Shown here: positions 24,439 through 32,313 of the stretch, one piece after another
Layout of the letters: the number at the start of each line of letters is the position of its first letter
Numbering within the stretch: position 1 is the first letter of the stretch
Assembly (NCBI RefSeq): GCF_000717055.1
Contig: NZ_JNXI01000026.1
Span: 33,726 to 97,725 of the forward strand
Reading direction: 5' to 3'
Length of the DNA stretch: 64,000 nt
Source of the DNA: Streptomyces iakyrus
Lineage (GTDB): Bacteria > Actinomycetota > Actinomycetes > Streptomycetales > Streptomycetaceae
The notes under the pieces: generated by a model
Seen by the model: only the letters and a program-made list of their open reading frames with translations
Told to the model about the DNA's origin: nothing
Database searches by the model: none
Translations under genes and position numbers: made by a program

Positions 24439-26943
24439 TCAGATCACCGTTTCCGAGCCGCTCGGCGTGCCCGTGGTGCTCTCCGACGCGCTCGCGGTGG
24501 TGCTCGTGGGAGCGCTCGGCGCCGGGCCGCTGGCCGAGTCGGAGGTGGACGGGCTGGTCGTGGGCGGCTCCGAGGTGGGTGGCACGGAGGTGGGCGGTTG
24601 CGAGGTCGGCGGCTCGGACGTCGGCGGCTTCGACGTGGGCGGCTTGGACGTCGTGGGGGGCTTGGACGTCGTCGGCGGCTTGGAGGACGTGGGCGGCTTC
24701 GAGGACGACGGCGGCTTCGACGGCGACGCGGAGTCACTCGGGTCCTGCGAACCGCTCGGGGAGTCCGACGGCGTCGGGTCGTCCGACGTGCCGAGCGTGC
24801 CGTCGGGGCCCGGGTCCGTCGGGCGCGGGGCCGGCTCGCCGTTGTCGCCGTCGCCGTCGTTCGCCGCCGGGTCGGCGCCGAGGCTGCCGTCGTTGACGCC
24901 CTGGCTGGCGGACGGGTTGACGCCGACCTGGTCGGACGGCGGGTTCTGATCCTTGTCGGAGGTGGCGCCGAGCGTCACCACCGTGCCCAGGATCGCGACG
25001 AGCAGGGCACCGGCACCGGCGGCCACGAGGTTGCGCCGGGCCAGGCCCTTGAGGCCGCCGCGCGCCTTGCGTGACGGCGCGGGCGAGCTGCGGTGGGTGA
25101 CCAGGGTCGGGGGGGCCGGCTTCTGGAGCGTCGGGAAGGCCGCCGGAACACCGCCGGGCGGGGACGCCGACTCCTCGTCACGGGCGTCGGGCACCTCCTC
25201 CCCAGCGGTCGGCCCGAGCCCGATCGGCGTGCCCGAGCGGTCGGCGACCAGGGCGAGGGCACGGCGGCCGGCGACGGTCCCGCGCTTGTCGGCGAGGGCG
25301 CCGCGCAGGCCGATGGAGGCCTCCAGTTCGGCACGGGCCCGGTCGAGCTGCCCCCCGCACAGGGCGAGGACACCGAGCTCGTGGTGGAAGTAGGCCTCTT
25401 CCCCGACGTCCCCGGCGAGCCGGGCGGCCTCGGCGCCGGAGCGCAGGGCCCGCTCCCAGGCGCTCCAGTGCAGTCCGGCGGCGAACGCGGGGGCGGCGGT
25501 GCGGGCCAGGTGGACGGCCGCGCTCTCCTCGTCCTCGGCGGGCGGACGGGTGGCCGGTCCGAGGAGGGCCAGGGCGGCGAGGATCGCGTCGGCCTCGGCG
25601 CACACGCGCTCCGGGGTGACCGACGGGTGCCCGGCCCACCAGGAGTAGTGCTGGGCGGCGCTGCGGGCTCCGGCCTCGGCCTCGTCGCCGTACCCGGCGG
25701 CCTCCAGCTGGGCCGGCACGCCGGCCGCGAGGCGGTAGCGGGAGCCGACCGGGGAGACCAGGCCGCAGGCGGCCAGTTCGCCGAGTGCGGCGTCCGCGTG
25801 GGTGTCGCCGACCAGGGCGGGCAGATGGGCCTGGTGCGGGACCTCGCCGCCCAGGGCGACGGCGAACCGCAGGGTGGCGCGGGCGGAGGCGCTGAGCCGG
25901 GAGGCGAGCAGCGGTGCGGGCGCGGCGGCCTCGCCGAGTGCCGGCAGCGGCACGTCGTCACCGAGGTCGTAGGCGTCGGCGGGGTCGGCCGGCGGTACGG
26001 CCTCGAAGACGCCGAACTCGTCGACGGCGCCGGCACCGGCGCGCAGCCGGTCGCGCTGCCGCAGCAGGGCGCCGGCCTGGACGAAGCGCAGCGGCAGTCC
26101 CTCGGACTCGAACCAGAGGTCGCCCGCCCAGTTGGACTCGTCCTCGGTGAGGGTCCGGCCGACGGCGTGCTCCAGCAGGTCGAGCCCGGCCGCGCGCTCC
26201 AGCCCGCCGAGGAGGACCTCCTCGACGCCGGCGTCGGCGGAGGGGGCCGGCACGTCCGGGGTGGCCCCGAGCAGGAAGGCGCACTCGGGGGTGGCCTCCA
26301 GCAGCTCGTCGAGCGCGGCGCCGCCGAACTCCAGGTCGTCCAGGACGACGACCGCGCCGATGTCACGGACGTAGGTGAGCAGTTCGTCCCGGTCCGGGCG
26401 GTGCAGGGGGGCGCTGTAGACGGCGTGGAACAGGTCGTACAGCAGGTCGCCGGCGGTGCGTCCGAAGCCGTTGAGGCGGACGACGCCGTCGGGGGCGAGG
26501 TCGGAGCAGTCCTCCGCGACGAGGTCGAGGAGGCGGGTGCGGCCGGAGCCGGCCGCACCGGTGAGGCGCGTGGAGCGGCCGCGGGCGAGCAGGCGCACCA
26601 GGCGCTCGCGCTCGTCCTGGCGGGCCAGCAGCGGCAGGACGGGCAGCGCGGGGCCGGGCGGGACGGGCGGGCGGGCGGCGCGCTCGGCCTCGGCGCGCTC
26701 GGCCGCGGTGAGCTTCACGGGCCGGGCGGGTCGTTCGGCGGGCGGGCAGGCCTCTATCTCGCTGCCGTCGACGGGGTTGACGGTCAGCAGGAAGTCGCCG
26801 GAGACGAGCTGCACCGTGCGCGCGAGCGCCGGCGCGTGCTGCGCGAAGTCCGGTGTGAGGGATTCCCTGGGAGGGCGCTGGCGCGGCGCGGGGCCGTCAC
26901 CTTCGTGGCCGTACTCCTCGGGTCCCTGGTTGTCAGGATCCAT
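24439..26943 (-). CDS. membrane-anchored NTPase-like protein with Pro/Ser/Thr outer tail
   Basis: 834 residues. After a disordered N-terminus (1-95) comes a STAND/AAA-like NTPase domain: Walker-A-like GAAGSGRTR (129-137, with Arg where Lys is expected), Walker-B-like VVVLDDLEF, then winged-helix and helical-repeat regions (about 350-600) with TPR-like stretches (EEAYFHHELGVLALCGGQLD). A single TM helix (NLVAAGAGALLVAILGTVVTL, about 636-656) is followed by about 175 residues rich in Ser/Thr/Pro with many (S/T)KPPT repeats, predicted outside the cell and possibly glycosylated or wall-spanning. Only one TM, so the NTPase domain is cytosolic. No signal peptide. Function unknown; it looks like a sensor linking wall and cytosol. 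Confidence 0.8.
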   Translation of the reverse strand: MDPDNQGPEEYGHEGDGPAPRQRPPRESLTPDFAQHAPALARTVQLVSGDFLLTVNPVDGSEIEACPPAERPARPVKLTAAERAEAERAARPPVPPGPALPVLPLLARQDERERLVRLLARGRSTRLTGAAGSGRTRLLDLVAEDCSDLAPDGVVRLNGFGRTAGDLLYDLFHAVYSAPLHRPDRDELLTYVRDIGAVVVLDDLEFGGAALDELLEATPECAFLLGATPDVPAPSADAGVEEVLLGGLERAAGLDLLEHAVGRTLTEDESNWAGDLWFESEGLPLRFVQAGALLRQRDRLRAGAGAVDEFGVFEAVPPADPADAYDLGDDVPLPALGEAAAPAPLLASRLSASARATLRFAVALGGEVPHQAHLPALVGDTHADAALGELAACGLVSPVGSRYRLAAGVPAQLEAAGYGDEAEAGARSAAQHYSWWAGHPSVTPERVCAEADAILAALALLGPATRPPAEDEESAAVHLARTAAPAFAAGLHWSAWERALRSGAEAARLAGDVGEEAYFHHELGVLALCGGQLDRARAELEASIGLRGALADKRGTVAGRRALALVADRSGTPIGLGPTAGEEVPDARDEESASPPGGVPAAFPTLQKPAPPTLVTHRSSPAPSRKARGGLKGLARRNLVAAGAGALLVAILGTVVTLGATSDKDQNPPSDQVGVNPSASQGVNDGSLGADPAANDGDGDNGEPAPRPTDPGPDGTLGTSDDPTPSDSPSGSQDPSDSASPSKPPSSSKPPTSSKPPTTSKPPTTSKPPTSKPPTSEPPTSQPPTSVPPTSEPPTTSPSTSDSASGPAPSAPTSTTASASESTTGTPSGSETVI

Positions 26944-27209
26944 AGGTCAAGCCCCCCAAAAGCGTGTGTGTGCTTGGAAAAGCCCCTCCCGGCCTTGCTG
27001 CACACCGCGCTGTCGCTTCTGGTCCGGTCCCGCCGAAGGGTGTCAATGCAGCGGGCAGCCGAACCCTAAACCTTCGCACAGTATCTACGACAGTCCGGGG
27101 TACCGCGCCGTCCGTAACGTCACGGTCTCGTGAGGATTGTGCGCGTCGCACGATGCGGCGACGTGCGTCCGGGTCTCCCCGGTCGCCCGGCTCACACCCG
27201 TACGAGGCG

Positions 27210-27533
27210 TCACACGCGGGGAAGCGTCTCCACCCCGATGCCTCCCTCGATCGCCAGGATCCGGTGCAGGCGGGTGGCCACCAGCAGGCGCTGCATCTGC
27301 GGCGGTACGCCGCGCAGCACCAGGCGCCGGCCGCAGCGGCCGGCCCGCCGGTGGGCTCCCATGATCACGCCCAGACCGGTGGCGTCCCAGGAGTCCAGTT
27401 CGGACAGGTCGAGCACCAGATCGCCGACTCCGTCGTCGACGGCCGAGTGCAGGACCGTTCGGGCGTCCGCCGCGCTCCGGACGTCGAGGCGGCCCCCGAC
27501 GACCAGCTCGGCGTGGTCGCCCCTGATGTGCAT
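27210..27533 (-). CDS. STAS-domain protein, anti-sigma-antagonist-like
   Basis: 107-residue STAS domain: GDHAELVVGGRLDVRSAADA, the core DLVLDLSELDSWDATGLGVI and the C-terminal helix PPQMQRLLVATRLHRIL. Canonical antagonists such as BldG carry D-S-[ST]-G-L with a phosphorylatable Ser; here the motif is D-A-T-G-L, so the Ser is Ala. It may be a constitutively active antagonist, or use the Thr, or bind something else. ATG at 27533 with GGGGAG upstream. It precedes the membrane NTPase gene (266 bases apart, same strand). No cognate anti-sigma kinase lies nearby. Confidence 0.82.
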   Translation of the reverse strand: MHIRGDHAELVVGGRLDVRSAADARTVLHSAVDDGVGDLVLDLSELDSWDATGLGVIMGAHRRAGRCGRRLVLRGVPPQMQRLLVATRLHRILAIEGGIGVETLPRV

Positions 27534-27584
27534 ATGCGCTCCCCGTGCGTGCGAATCGTGCTCCGCGTTCTGGATGTGGGTGAT

Positions 27585-27619
27585 GCAACCTCTGACTGTG
27601 TGGAGGAGTCAGAGGTTGC
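27585..27619 (-). terminator. terminator of the hydroxybutyryl-CoA dehydrogenase gene
   Basis: Perfect 13-bp stem GCAACCTCTGACT / AGTCAGAGGTTGC with a 9-base loop, about 65 bases downstream of the dehydrogenase stop and upstream of the STAS start. Confidence 0.65.
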
Positions 27620-27683
27620 TTCTTGTAAGCGAACCGATACCGAATTCACCCGGGCGTGTGATGAGCCCGGGGCATGTGCGGTT

Positions 27684-28532
27684 TCAGTGCTTGTAGAAGC
27701 CCTGCCCGCTCTTGCGTCCGATGTCACCGGCGTCAACCATCCGGCGCATCGACTCGGGGGCCGCGAACTTCTCGTCCTGGGATTCGGTGTAGATGTTGTT
27801 CGTGGCGTGCAGCAGGATGTCGACGCCGGTCAGGTCCGCCGTCGCCAGCGGGCCCATGGCGTGGCCGAAGCCCAGCTTGCAGGCCAGGTCGATGTCCTCG
27901 GCGCTGGCCACGCCCGACTCCTGGAGCTTCGCGGCCTCGACGACCAGGGCGCAGATGAGACGGGTCGTCACGAAGCCGGCGACGTCGCGGTTGACGACGA
28001 TGCAGGTCTTGCCGACCGACTCGGCGAACCGCCGGGCCGTGGCGAGGGTTTCGTCGCTGGTCTTGTAGCCGCGGACGAGTTCGCACAGCTGCATCATGGG
28101 CACCGGCGAGAAGAAGTGCGTGCCGACGACCCGCTCCGGGCGCCCCGTGGCCGCCGCGATCTTGGTGATCGGGATGGCGGAGGTGTTGGAGGCGAGGATC
28201 GCCTCGTCCTTCACGTTCTTGTCGAGCGCCCGGAAGATCTCGTGCTTGACCTCGAGCTTCTCGAACACGGCCTCGACGACCACGTCCGCGTCGGCCGCGG
28301 CGTCCAGGTCGGTGGTCGCGGTGATGCGGGCCAGGGCGGCGTCCGCGTCGTGCGCCTCCAGCTTGCCCTTGGCGACGAACTTGTCGTACGACGCCTTGAT
28401 GCCGTCGGTGCCGCGCGTCAGTGCCTCGTCGGTGACGTCACGAAGGACCACCTCCCAGCCCGCCTGAGCGGAGACCTGGGCGATGCCGGCTCCCATGAGG
28501 CCGGCCCCGATGACGGCGAGCTTCCCTGCCAC
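27684..28532 (-). CDS. 3-hydroxybutyryl-CoA dehydrogenase
   Basis: 282-residue NAD(P)-dependent dehydrogenase of beta-oxidation/butyryl-CoA synthesis. The Rossmann motif is IGAGLMGAGIAQ at the N-terminus; the catalytic His sits in GTHFFSPVPMMQLCELVRG with Asn in SNTSAI; the C-terminal helical domain has VNRDVAGFVTTRL and FGHAMGPLATADLTG. GTG start at 28532. Monocistronic, ending at a clear hairpin. It would supply crotonyl/butyryl-CoA connecting with the isobutyryl-CoA mutase route. Confidence 0.9.
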   Translation of the reverse strand: MAGKLAVIGAGLMGAGIAQVSAQAGWEVVLRDVTDEALTRGTDGIKASYDKFVAKGKLEAHDADAALARITATTDLDAAADADVVVEAVFEKLEVKHEIFRALDKNVKDEAILASNTSAIPITKIAAATGRPERVVGTHFFSPVPMMQLCELVRGYKTSDETLATARRFAESVGKTCIVVNRDVAGFVTTRLICALVVEAAKLQESGVASAEDIDLACKLGFGHAMGPLATADLTGVDILLHATNNIYTESQDEKFAAPESMRRMVDAGDIGRKSGQGFYKH

Positions 28533-28658
28533 TGTGCGACTCCCCTGACGCGCTGCTTATGTCTGCTTCTCGGCCGGACACTAGCGCTCGTGAGGGGCTG
28601 TGTGACCAGTAAGTAATGCGCGTCACGTCTCACATGACGGACATCACACCAGGAGGGG

Positions 28659-29300
28659 TCACGCGGCGCCTCGTACGGCGTAGTTGAGCACCTTGTCGCC
28701 CAACAGCTCCTCGATGTCGTCGAGAACGACGAGCATCTCCCGTGACACTTCGTCCGGGTTGCGCCCCTTGACCATCTCGCGGCCGATCGCGACGAAAAGG
28801 GTGCCGTGGACCCAGCAGATCTGACCGGCGATCAGCCCGGGCAGCGGGTCGCCGGCTGTGGCCCCGGTCTCCTCGCGGAGGGTCGCCTCCAGGTTGTCCT
28901 GGAGCTCCTGCTGCATGCTCCACAGCCGGGAGCGCAGCGGTGGCGCCTCTTCGATGCAGCGCATGAAACGGTCGTAGCCCTCGATGAGGCCCATACGGGG
29001 CGAGACGGCCTCGATCTCGGCGCGCAGCTCGCGCAGCACGGCCCGGGCGGCCGACTCCCCCGTGTCCCGGCCGCGCACCCAGCGCGAGAGCCGGTCGACG
29101 ACGCCCTGGGAGCGGTCGAAGAAGAGGTCCTCCTTGGCCGGGAAGTAGTTGTAGACGGTGTTCACGGAGACGTCGGCCGCTTCCGCCACGTCGGCGATCG
29201 TCACCGTCACGAACCCGTGCTCCAGGAAGAGCCCGGTGGCGATGTCCGAGATGCGCTGCCTGGTCTCGCGCTTCTTCCGTTCCCTGAGCCCCTCAGCCAT
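28659..29300 (-). CDS. TetR-family repressor
   Basis: 213 residues with an N-terminal TetR helix-turn-helix (TVTIADVAEAADVSVNTVYN, then YFPAKEDLFFD) and a ligand/dimer domain typical of multidrug-exporter repressors. The HTH is preceded by a basic start, GLRERKKRETRQRISD. It is divergent from a Drr-type exporter across 79 bases that contain a duplicated motif, so control of that exporter is likely. Confidence 0.9.
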   Translation of the reverse strand: MAEGLRERKKRETRQRISDIATGLFLEHGFVTVTIADVAEAADVSVNTVYNYFPAKEDLFFDRSQGVVDRLSRWVRGRDTGESAARAVLRELRAEIEAVSPRMGLIEGYDRFMRCIEEAPPLRSRLWSMQQELQDNLEATLREETGATAGDPLPGLIAGQICWVHGTLFVAIGREMVKGRNPDEVSREMLVVLDDIEELLGDKVLNYAVRGAA

Positions 29301-29336
29301 GTCCGAATCCTAGCTTCCCTGGAGGCTCTGAAAACT

Positions 29337-29386
29337 TGGGGTCATTGCAAACTTTAAGAGACTCTGTTTTTCTGGGGTCATGGCAA
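29337..29386. promoter_or_regulatory. direct repeats between tetR and exporter genes
   Basis: TGGGGTCATTGCAA (29337-29350) and TGGGGTCATGGCAA (29373-29386) match at 13 of 14 positions. The second copy contains the exporter ATPase start codon. The stretch between them is AT-rich (AAACTTTAAGAG, TCTGTTTTTC) and probably holds the promoters. These are candidate operator or duplicated start-region sequences for the divergent TetR. Confidence 0.45.
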
Positions 29387-30162
29387 TCATCAGTACGGCC
29401 GGGCTGGCCCGTACCTTCCTGACCAAGAACGGCCCCGTGGAGGCCGTGCGCTCGATCGACCTGACCGTCCGCGAGGGCGAGATCCTCGGCTTCCTCGGCC
29501 CGAACGGGGCCGGCAAGACGACGACCCTGCGAATGCTGACGACCCTGCTGGCGCCGACCGGCGGCGCCGCGACCGTCGCGGGATGCGACCTGGCGACGGA
29601 CGCGGCAGGGGTGCGGCGGGCCTGCGGCTACGTGGCGCAGTCCGGCGGGGTCGATCCGCAGATCAGCGTGCGGGAGGAACTGCTCACCCAGGGGCGGCTG
29701 TACCGGCTGACCAGAACGCAGGCCGTGGAGCGCGCCGGGGAACTGGCCCGCGACCTGGACCTCACCGGGCTCCTCGACCGCAAGTGCGGCGCACTGTCCG
29801 GCGGTCAGCGGCGGCGGCTGGACATCGCGATGGCGCTCACCCACCGCCCGAAGGTGCTGTTCCTGGACGAGCCGACGACCGGTCTCGACCCCGGCAGCCG
29901 CGCCGACCTGTGGGACCTGGTGCGCCGGCTGCGCGACGAGCACGGCACGACGGTCTTCCTGACCACGCACTACCTCGACGAGGCCGACGCCCTCTCCGAC
30001 CGGCTGGTCGTCGTGGACCACGGCGTGGTCGTCGCCGAGGGCACCCCGAGCGCGCTGAAGCTGCGGTACGGCGGCTCGCTCGACGCCTCGCTCCAGGACA
30101 CGTTCCTCGCCATCACCGGCCGCAGCGCCGCGCCGGCCGACCAGACCCCCGTCGCCGTATGA
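29380..30162 (+). CDS. Drr-type ABC exporter ATPase
   Basis: 260-residue ABC ATPase of the daunorubicin-resistance (DrrA) type: GPNGAGKTT Walker A at about 43-51, Q-loop region VAQSGGVDP, complete signature LSGGQRRRLDIAMAL, Walker B LFLDEPTTGLDP, H-loop TTHYLDEADAL. It forms an export unit with the permease immediately downstream. Regulation by the divergent TetR is likely. The start codon lies within a 14-bp direct repeat. Substrate unknown; a drug-like compound is usual for the family. Confidence 0.9.
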   Translation: MAIISTAGLARTFLTKNGPVEAVRSIDLTVREGEILGFLGPNGAGKTTTLRMLTTLLAPTGGAATVAGCDLATDAAGVRRACGYVAQSGGVDPQISVREELLTQGRLYRLTRTQAVERAGELARDLDLTGLLDRKCGALSGGQRRRLDIAMALTHRPKVLFLDEPTTGLDPGSRADLWDLVRRLRDEHGTTVFLTTHYLDEADALSDRLVVVDHGVVVAEGTPSALKLRYGGSLDASLQDTFLAITGRSAAPADQTPVAV

Positions 30163-30179
30163 GAAGCAGAGGAATCCGG

Positions 30180-30923
30180 ATGCTGCTGCACGACACCGCC
30201 CTCGTCTACGGGCGCTACCTCCGCCAGTCACTGCGCTCGCGCTTCGCGCTGCTCTTCGGAGTGCTCATGCCGCTGCTGTACCTGCTGTTCTTCGGCCCGC
30301 TGCTCACGGACCTGCCGCTCGGCGCGGGAGGCAGCTCCTGGCAGGTGCTCGTCCCGGGCCTGCTGCTCCAACTCGGCCTGTTCGGGGCGTCCTTCGCAGG
30401 CTTCTCGATCATCATCGAGAAGGGGCACGGCGTGGTCGAGCGCATGCGCGTCACGCCGGTCAGCCGGCTGGCCCTGCTGCTGGGCCGGGTGCTGCGGGAC
30501 GCCACGGTGTTCGTCTTCCAGGCCGTGCTGCTGGTGCTGGCGGCGGTGGTGATGGGCCTGCGGGCCCCCGTGGCCGGGGTGCTGATCGGCTTCGCCTTCG
30601 TCGCCCTGCTCACGCTCTCGCTGGCCGCCCTGTCGTACGCACTGGCGATGAGGATGGACACCCCGCAGAGCTTCGGCCCGGCGGTCAACGCGCTGACCAT
30701 GCCGTCCATGCTGCTGTCGGGCCTGATGCTGCCGATGACCCTGGGACCGGCCTGGCTGGACGCCCTCTCGCACCTCATGCCGTTCCGCTATCTGGTGGAC
30801 GCGGTGCGGGACGCCTACGTCGGCAGCTACGCCACACCCCACATGCTCTACGGCGCGCTGGTGGCCGTCGGTCTCACGGCGCTGTCCGTGACAGTGGGCA
30901 CACGCGTGTTCCGAACGGCCTGA
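30180..30923 (+). CDS. Drr-type ABC exporter permease
   Basis: 247-residue ABC-2 permease with six hydrophobic helices (for example FALLFGVLMPLLYLLFFGPL and VFVFQAVLLVLAAVVMG) and the family segment MPFRYLVDAVRDAY near the end. The ATG at 30180 has AGAGGA six bases upstream; an earlier ATG at 30159 overlaps the ATPase stop and would add seven residues. Partner of the DrrA-like ATPase. Confidence 0.88.
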   Translation: MLLHDTALVYGRYLRQSLRSRFALLFGVLMPLLYLLFFGPLLTDLPLGAGGSSWQVLVPGLLLQLGLFGASFAGFSIIIEKGHGVVERMRVTPVSRLALLLGRVLRDATVFVFQAVLLVLAAVVMGLRAPVAGVLIGFAFVALLTLSLAALSYALAMRMDTPQSFGPAVNALTMPSMLLSGLMLPMTLGPAWLDALSHLMPFRYLVDAVRDAYVGSYATPHMLYGALVAVGLTALSVTVGTRVFRTA

Positions 30924-30930
30924 CCGTAAC

Positions 30931-30942
30931 TACGCTGGCCGC
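30931..30942 (+). promoter_or_regulatory. likely leaderless promoter of the adenosyltransferase gene
   Basis: TACGCT at 30931-30936, then six bases, then the ATG at 30943; no ribosome site. This fits the leaderless pattern seen at nucS, the first ABC gene and nrtL. Confidence 0.45.
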
Positions 30943-31515
30943 ATGGTCAATCTGACGCGCATCTACACCAGGACCGGCGACCAGGGCACCACCGCCCTCG
31001 GCGACATGAGCCGGGTCGCCAAGACCGATCTGCGGATCTCCGCGTACGCCGACGCCAACGAGGCGAACGCGGTGATCGGCACGGCGATCGCGCTGGGTGG
31101 TCTGGACGAGGAGCTCGTCAAGGTCCTCACCCGCGTCCAGAACGACCTCTTCGACGTGGGCGCGGACCTGTCGACGCCGGTGGTGGAGAACCCGGAGTTC
31201 CCGCCCCTGCGGGTCGAGCAGTTCTACATCGACAAGCTGGAGGCGGACTGCGACCGCTTCAACGAGCAGCTGGAGAAGCTCCGCTCCTTCATCCTCCCCG
31301 GCGGCACCCCGGGCGCGGCCCTGCTCCACCAGGCCTGCACGGTCGTACGCCGGGCCGAACGCTCCACGTGGGCGGCGCTGGAGGTGCACGGAGAGGTGAT
31401 GAACCCGCTGACGGCGACCTACCTCAACCGCCTCTCCGACCTGCTGTTCATCCTCGCGAGGACGGCGAACAAGCGGGTCGGAGACGTGTTGTGGGTGCCG
31501 GGCGGGGAGCGGTAA
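30943..31515 (+). CDS. PduO-type cob(I)alamin adenosyltransferase
   Basis: 190 residues. Transfers the adenosyl group of ATP to cob(I)alamin, producing the cofactor for B12-dependent mutases such as IcmA. It shows the N-terminal ATP loop TRIYTRTGDQGTTAL, the helical bundle, and the conserved VVRRAERSTWAAL and LNRLSDLLFILAR segments of the PduO family. A small hairpin (GGGAGCG/CGCTCCC) has the TAA stop codon in its loop at 31505-31523. It follows the Drr exporter but appears to have its own promoter. Confidence 0.92.
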   Translation: MVNLTRIYTRTGDQGTTALGDMSRVAKTDLRISAYADANEANAVIGTAIALGGLDEELVKVLTRVQNDLFDVGADLSTPVVENPEFPPLRVEQFYIDKLEADCDRFNEQLEKLRSFILPGGTPGAALLHQACTVVRRAERSTWAALEVHGEVMNPLTATYLNRLSDLLFILARTANKRVGDVLWVPGGER

Positions 31516-31582
31516 GCGCTCCCGAAGGGGCGCGGGGAACGGCGCGACAAGCCCCCACAGACCCCCGGTCGACGTTCGGGCC

Positions 31583-32161
31583 CTAGCGCTGCGCCCTCTC
31601 CTTCTCCAGCGTTGCCTCGGCTTCCCCGGCGGGAGCCTTCCGCGGCCAGATCGCATAGCTCAGCGCGATCAGGCCGTGGATCCCGGCCGTGCGCCAGGCC
31701 ACCCAGCGCCAGCTCTCCAGGGAGGTGACGCGGCCCGGATCGTCGACGTACCAGATGGCCAGCTGGAGCAGCACCGTCGCGACGACGGCGCCGGTCAGTG
31801 TGCCCAGCCACACCCTGCCCTCGTGGCGTGCCCGGGCCATGCCGTAGCGCGGGGGCTTCGGCGGGGGCGGTGCGCCGCCGAGCCGGTGGGCCGCGTGGCC
31901 GTCGAGCCACTTCACGGTGCGGTGGCCGTGCCCGACGGTGTAGCCGATGTACAGCGCGGCCAGGCCGTGCGTCCAGTTCGGGTCGGCGCCGTTCTTCAGG
32001 TCCAGCGCGGTGGCGACCAGCAGGACGACCTCCAGCAGCGGCTCGCACAACAGCAGCGCCAGGCCGGTGCGCGGCATCCTCAGCAGGTAGCGGGTGGCCA
32101 GTCCGGCGGCCAGCAGCACCCAGAAGCCGATCTCGCAGGCGGCGATCAAGGCGACGATCAC
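31583..32161 (-). CDS. four-helix integral membrane protein, unknown function
   Basis: 192-residue membrane protein with four hydrophobic segments: IVALIAACEIGFWVLLAAGL near the start, GLALLLCEPLLEVVLLVATA, TLTGAVVATVLLQLAIWYV, and WVAWRTAGIHGLIALSYAIW. The loop between helices 2 and 3 has HGHRTVKWLDGHAAHRL and a Pro-rich stretch. GTG start at 32161 with GAGAGGAG upstream. It is divergent from chiS. I do not recognise the family. Confidence 0.75.
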   Translation of the reverse strand: MIVALIAACEIGFWVLLAAGLATRYLLRMPRTGLALLLCEPLLEVVLLVATALDLKNGADPNWTHGLAALYIGYTVGHGHRTVKWLDGHAAHRLGGAPPPPKPPRYGMARARHEGRVWLGTLTGAVVATVLLQLAIWYVDDPGRVTSLESWRWVAWRTAGIHGLIALSYAIWPRKAPAGEAEATLEKERAQR

Positions 32162-32313
32162 GGTTCGCTCCTCTCGGTCACCCTTCCAGGCTCCCGGTCG
32201 GCGCGGCCCGGATCGTCGTCGCCACTGACGAACCCGCGGTACATCGAAAGATGCAGTCGGGGACCCTTCGCGCGGATCACGCGAGGCGGGCGGCGGCCGT
32301 GTTGGATGGTGAC

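Noticed and set aside
24590..24760. Repetitive 15-bp GGCGG/GGTCG units as a CRISPR or minisatellite
   Set aside because: They are the codons for the KPPT-type repeat tail of the NTPase; units are degenerate and have no spacers.
25093..27069. 658-codon plus-strand open frame opposite the membrane NTPase
   Set aside because: Composition typical of an antisense shadow (Gly/Gln/Arg-rich) with no domain; the minus-strand protein has clear domains.
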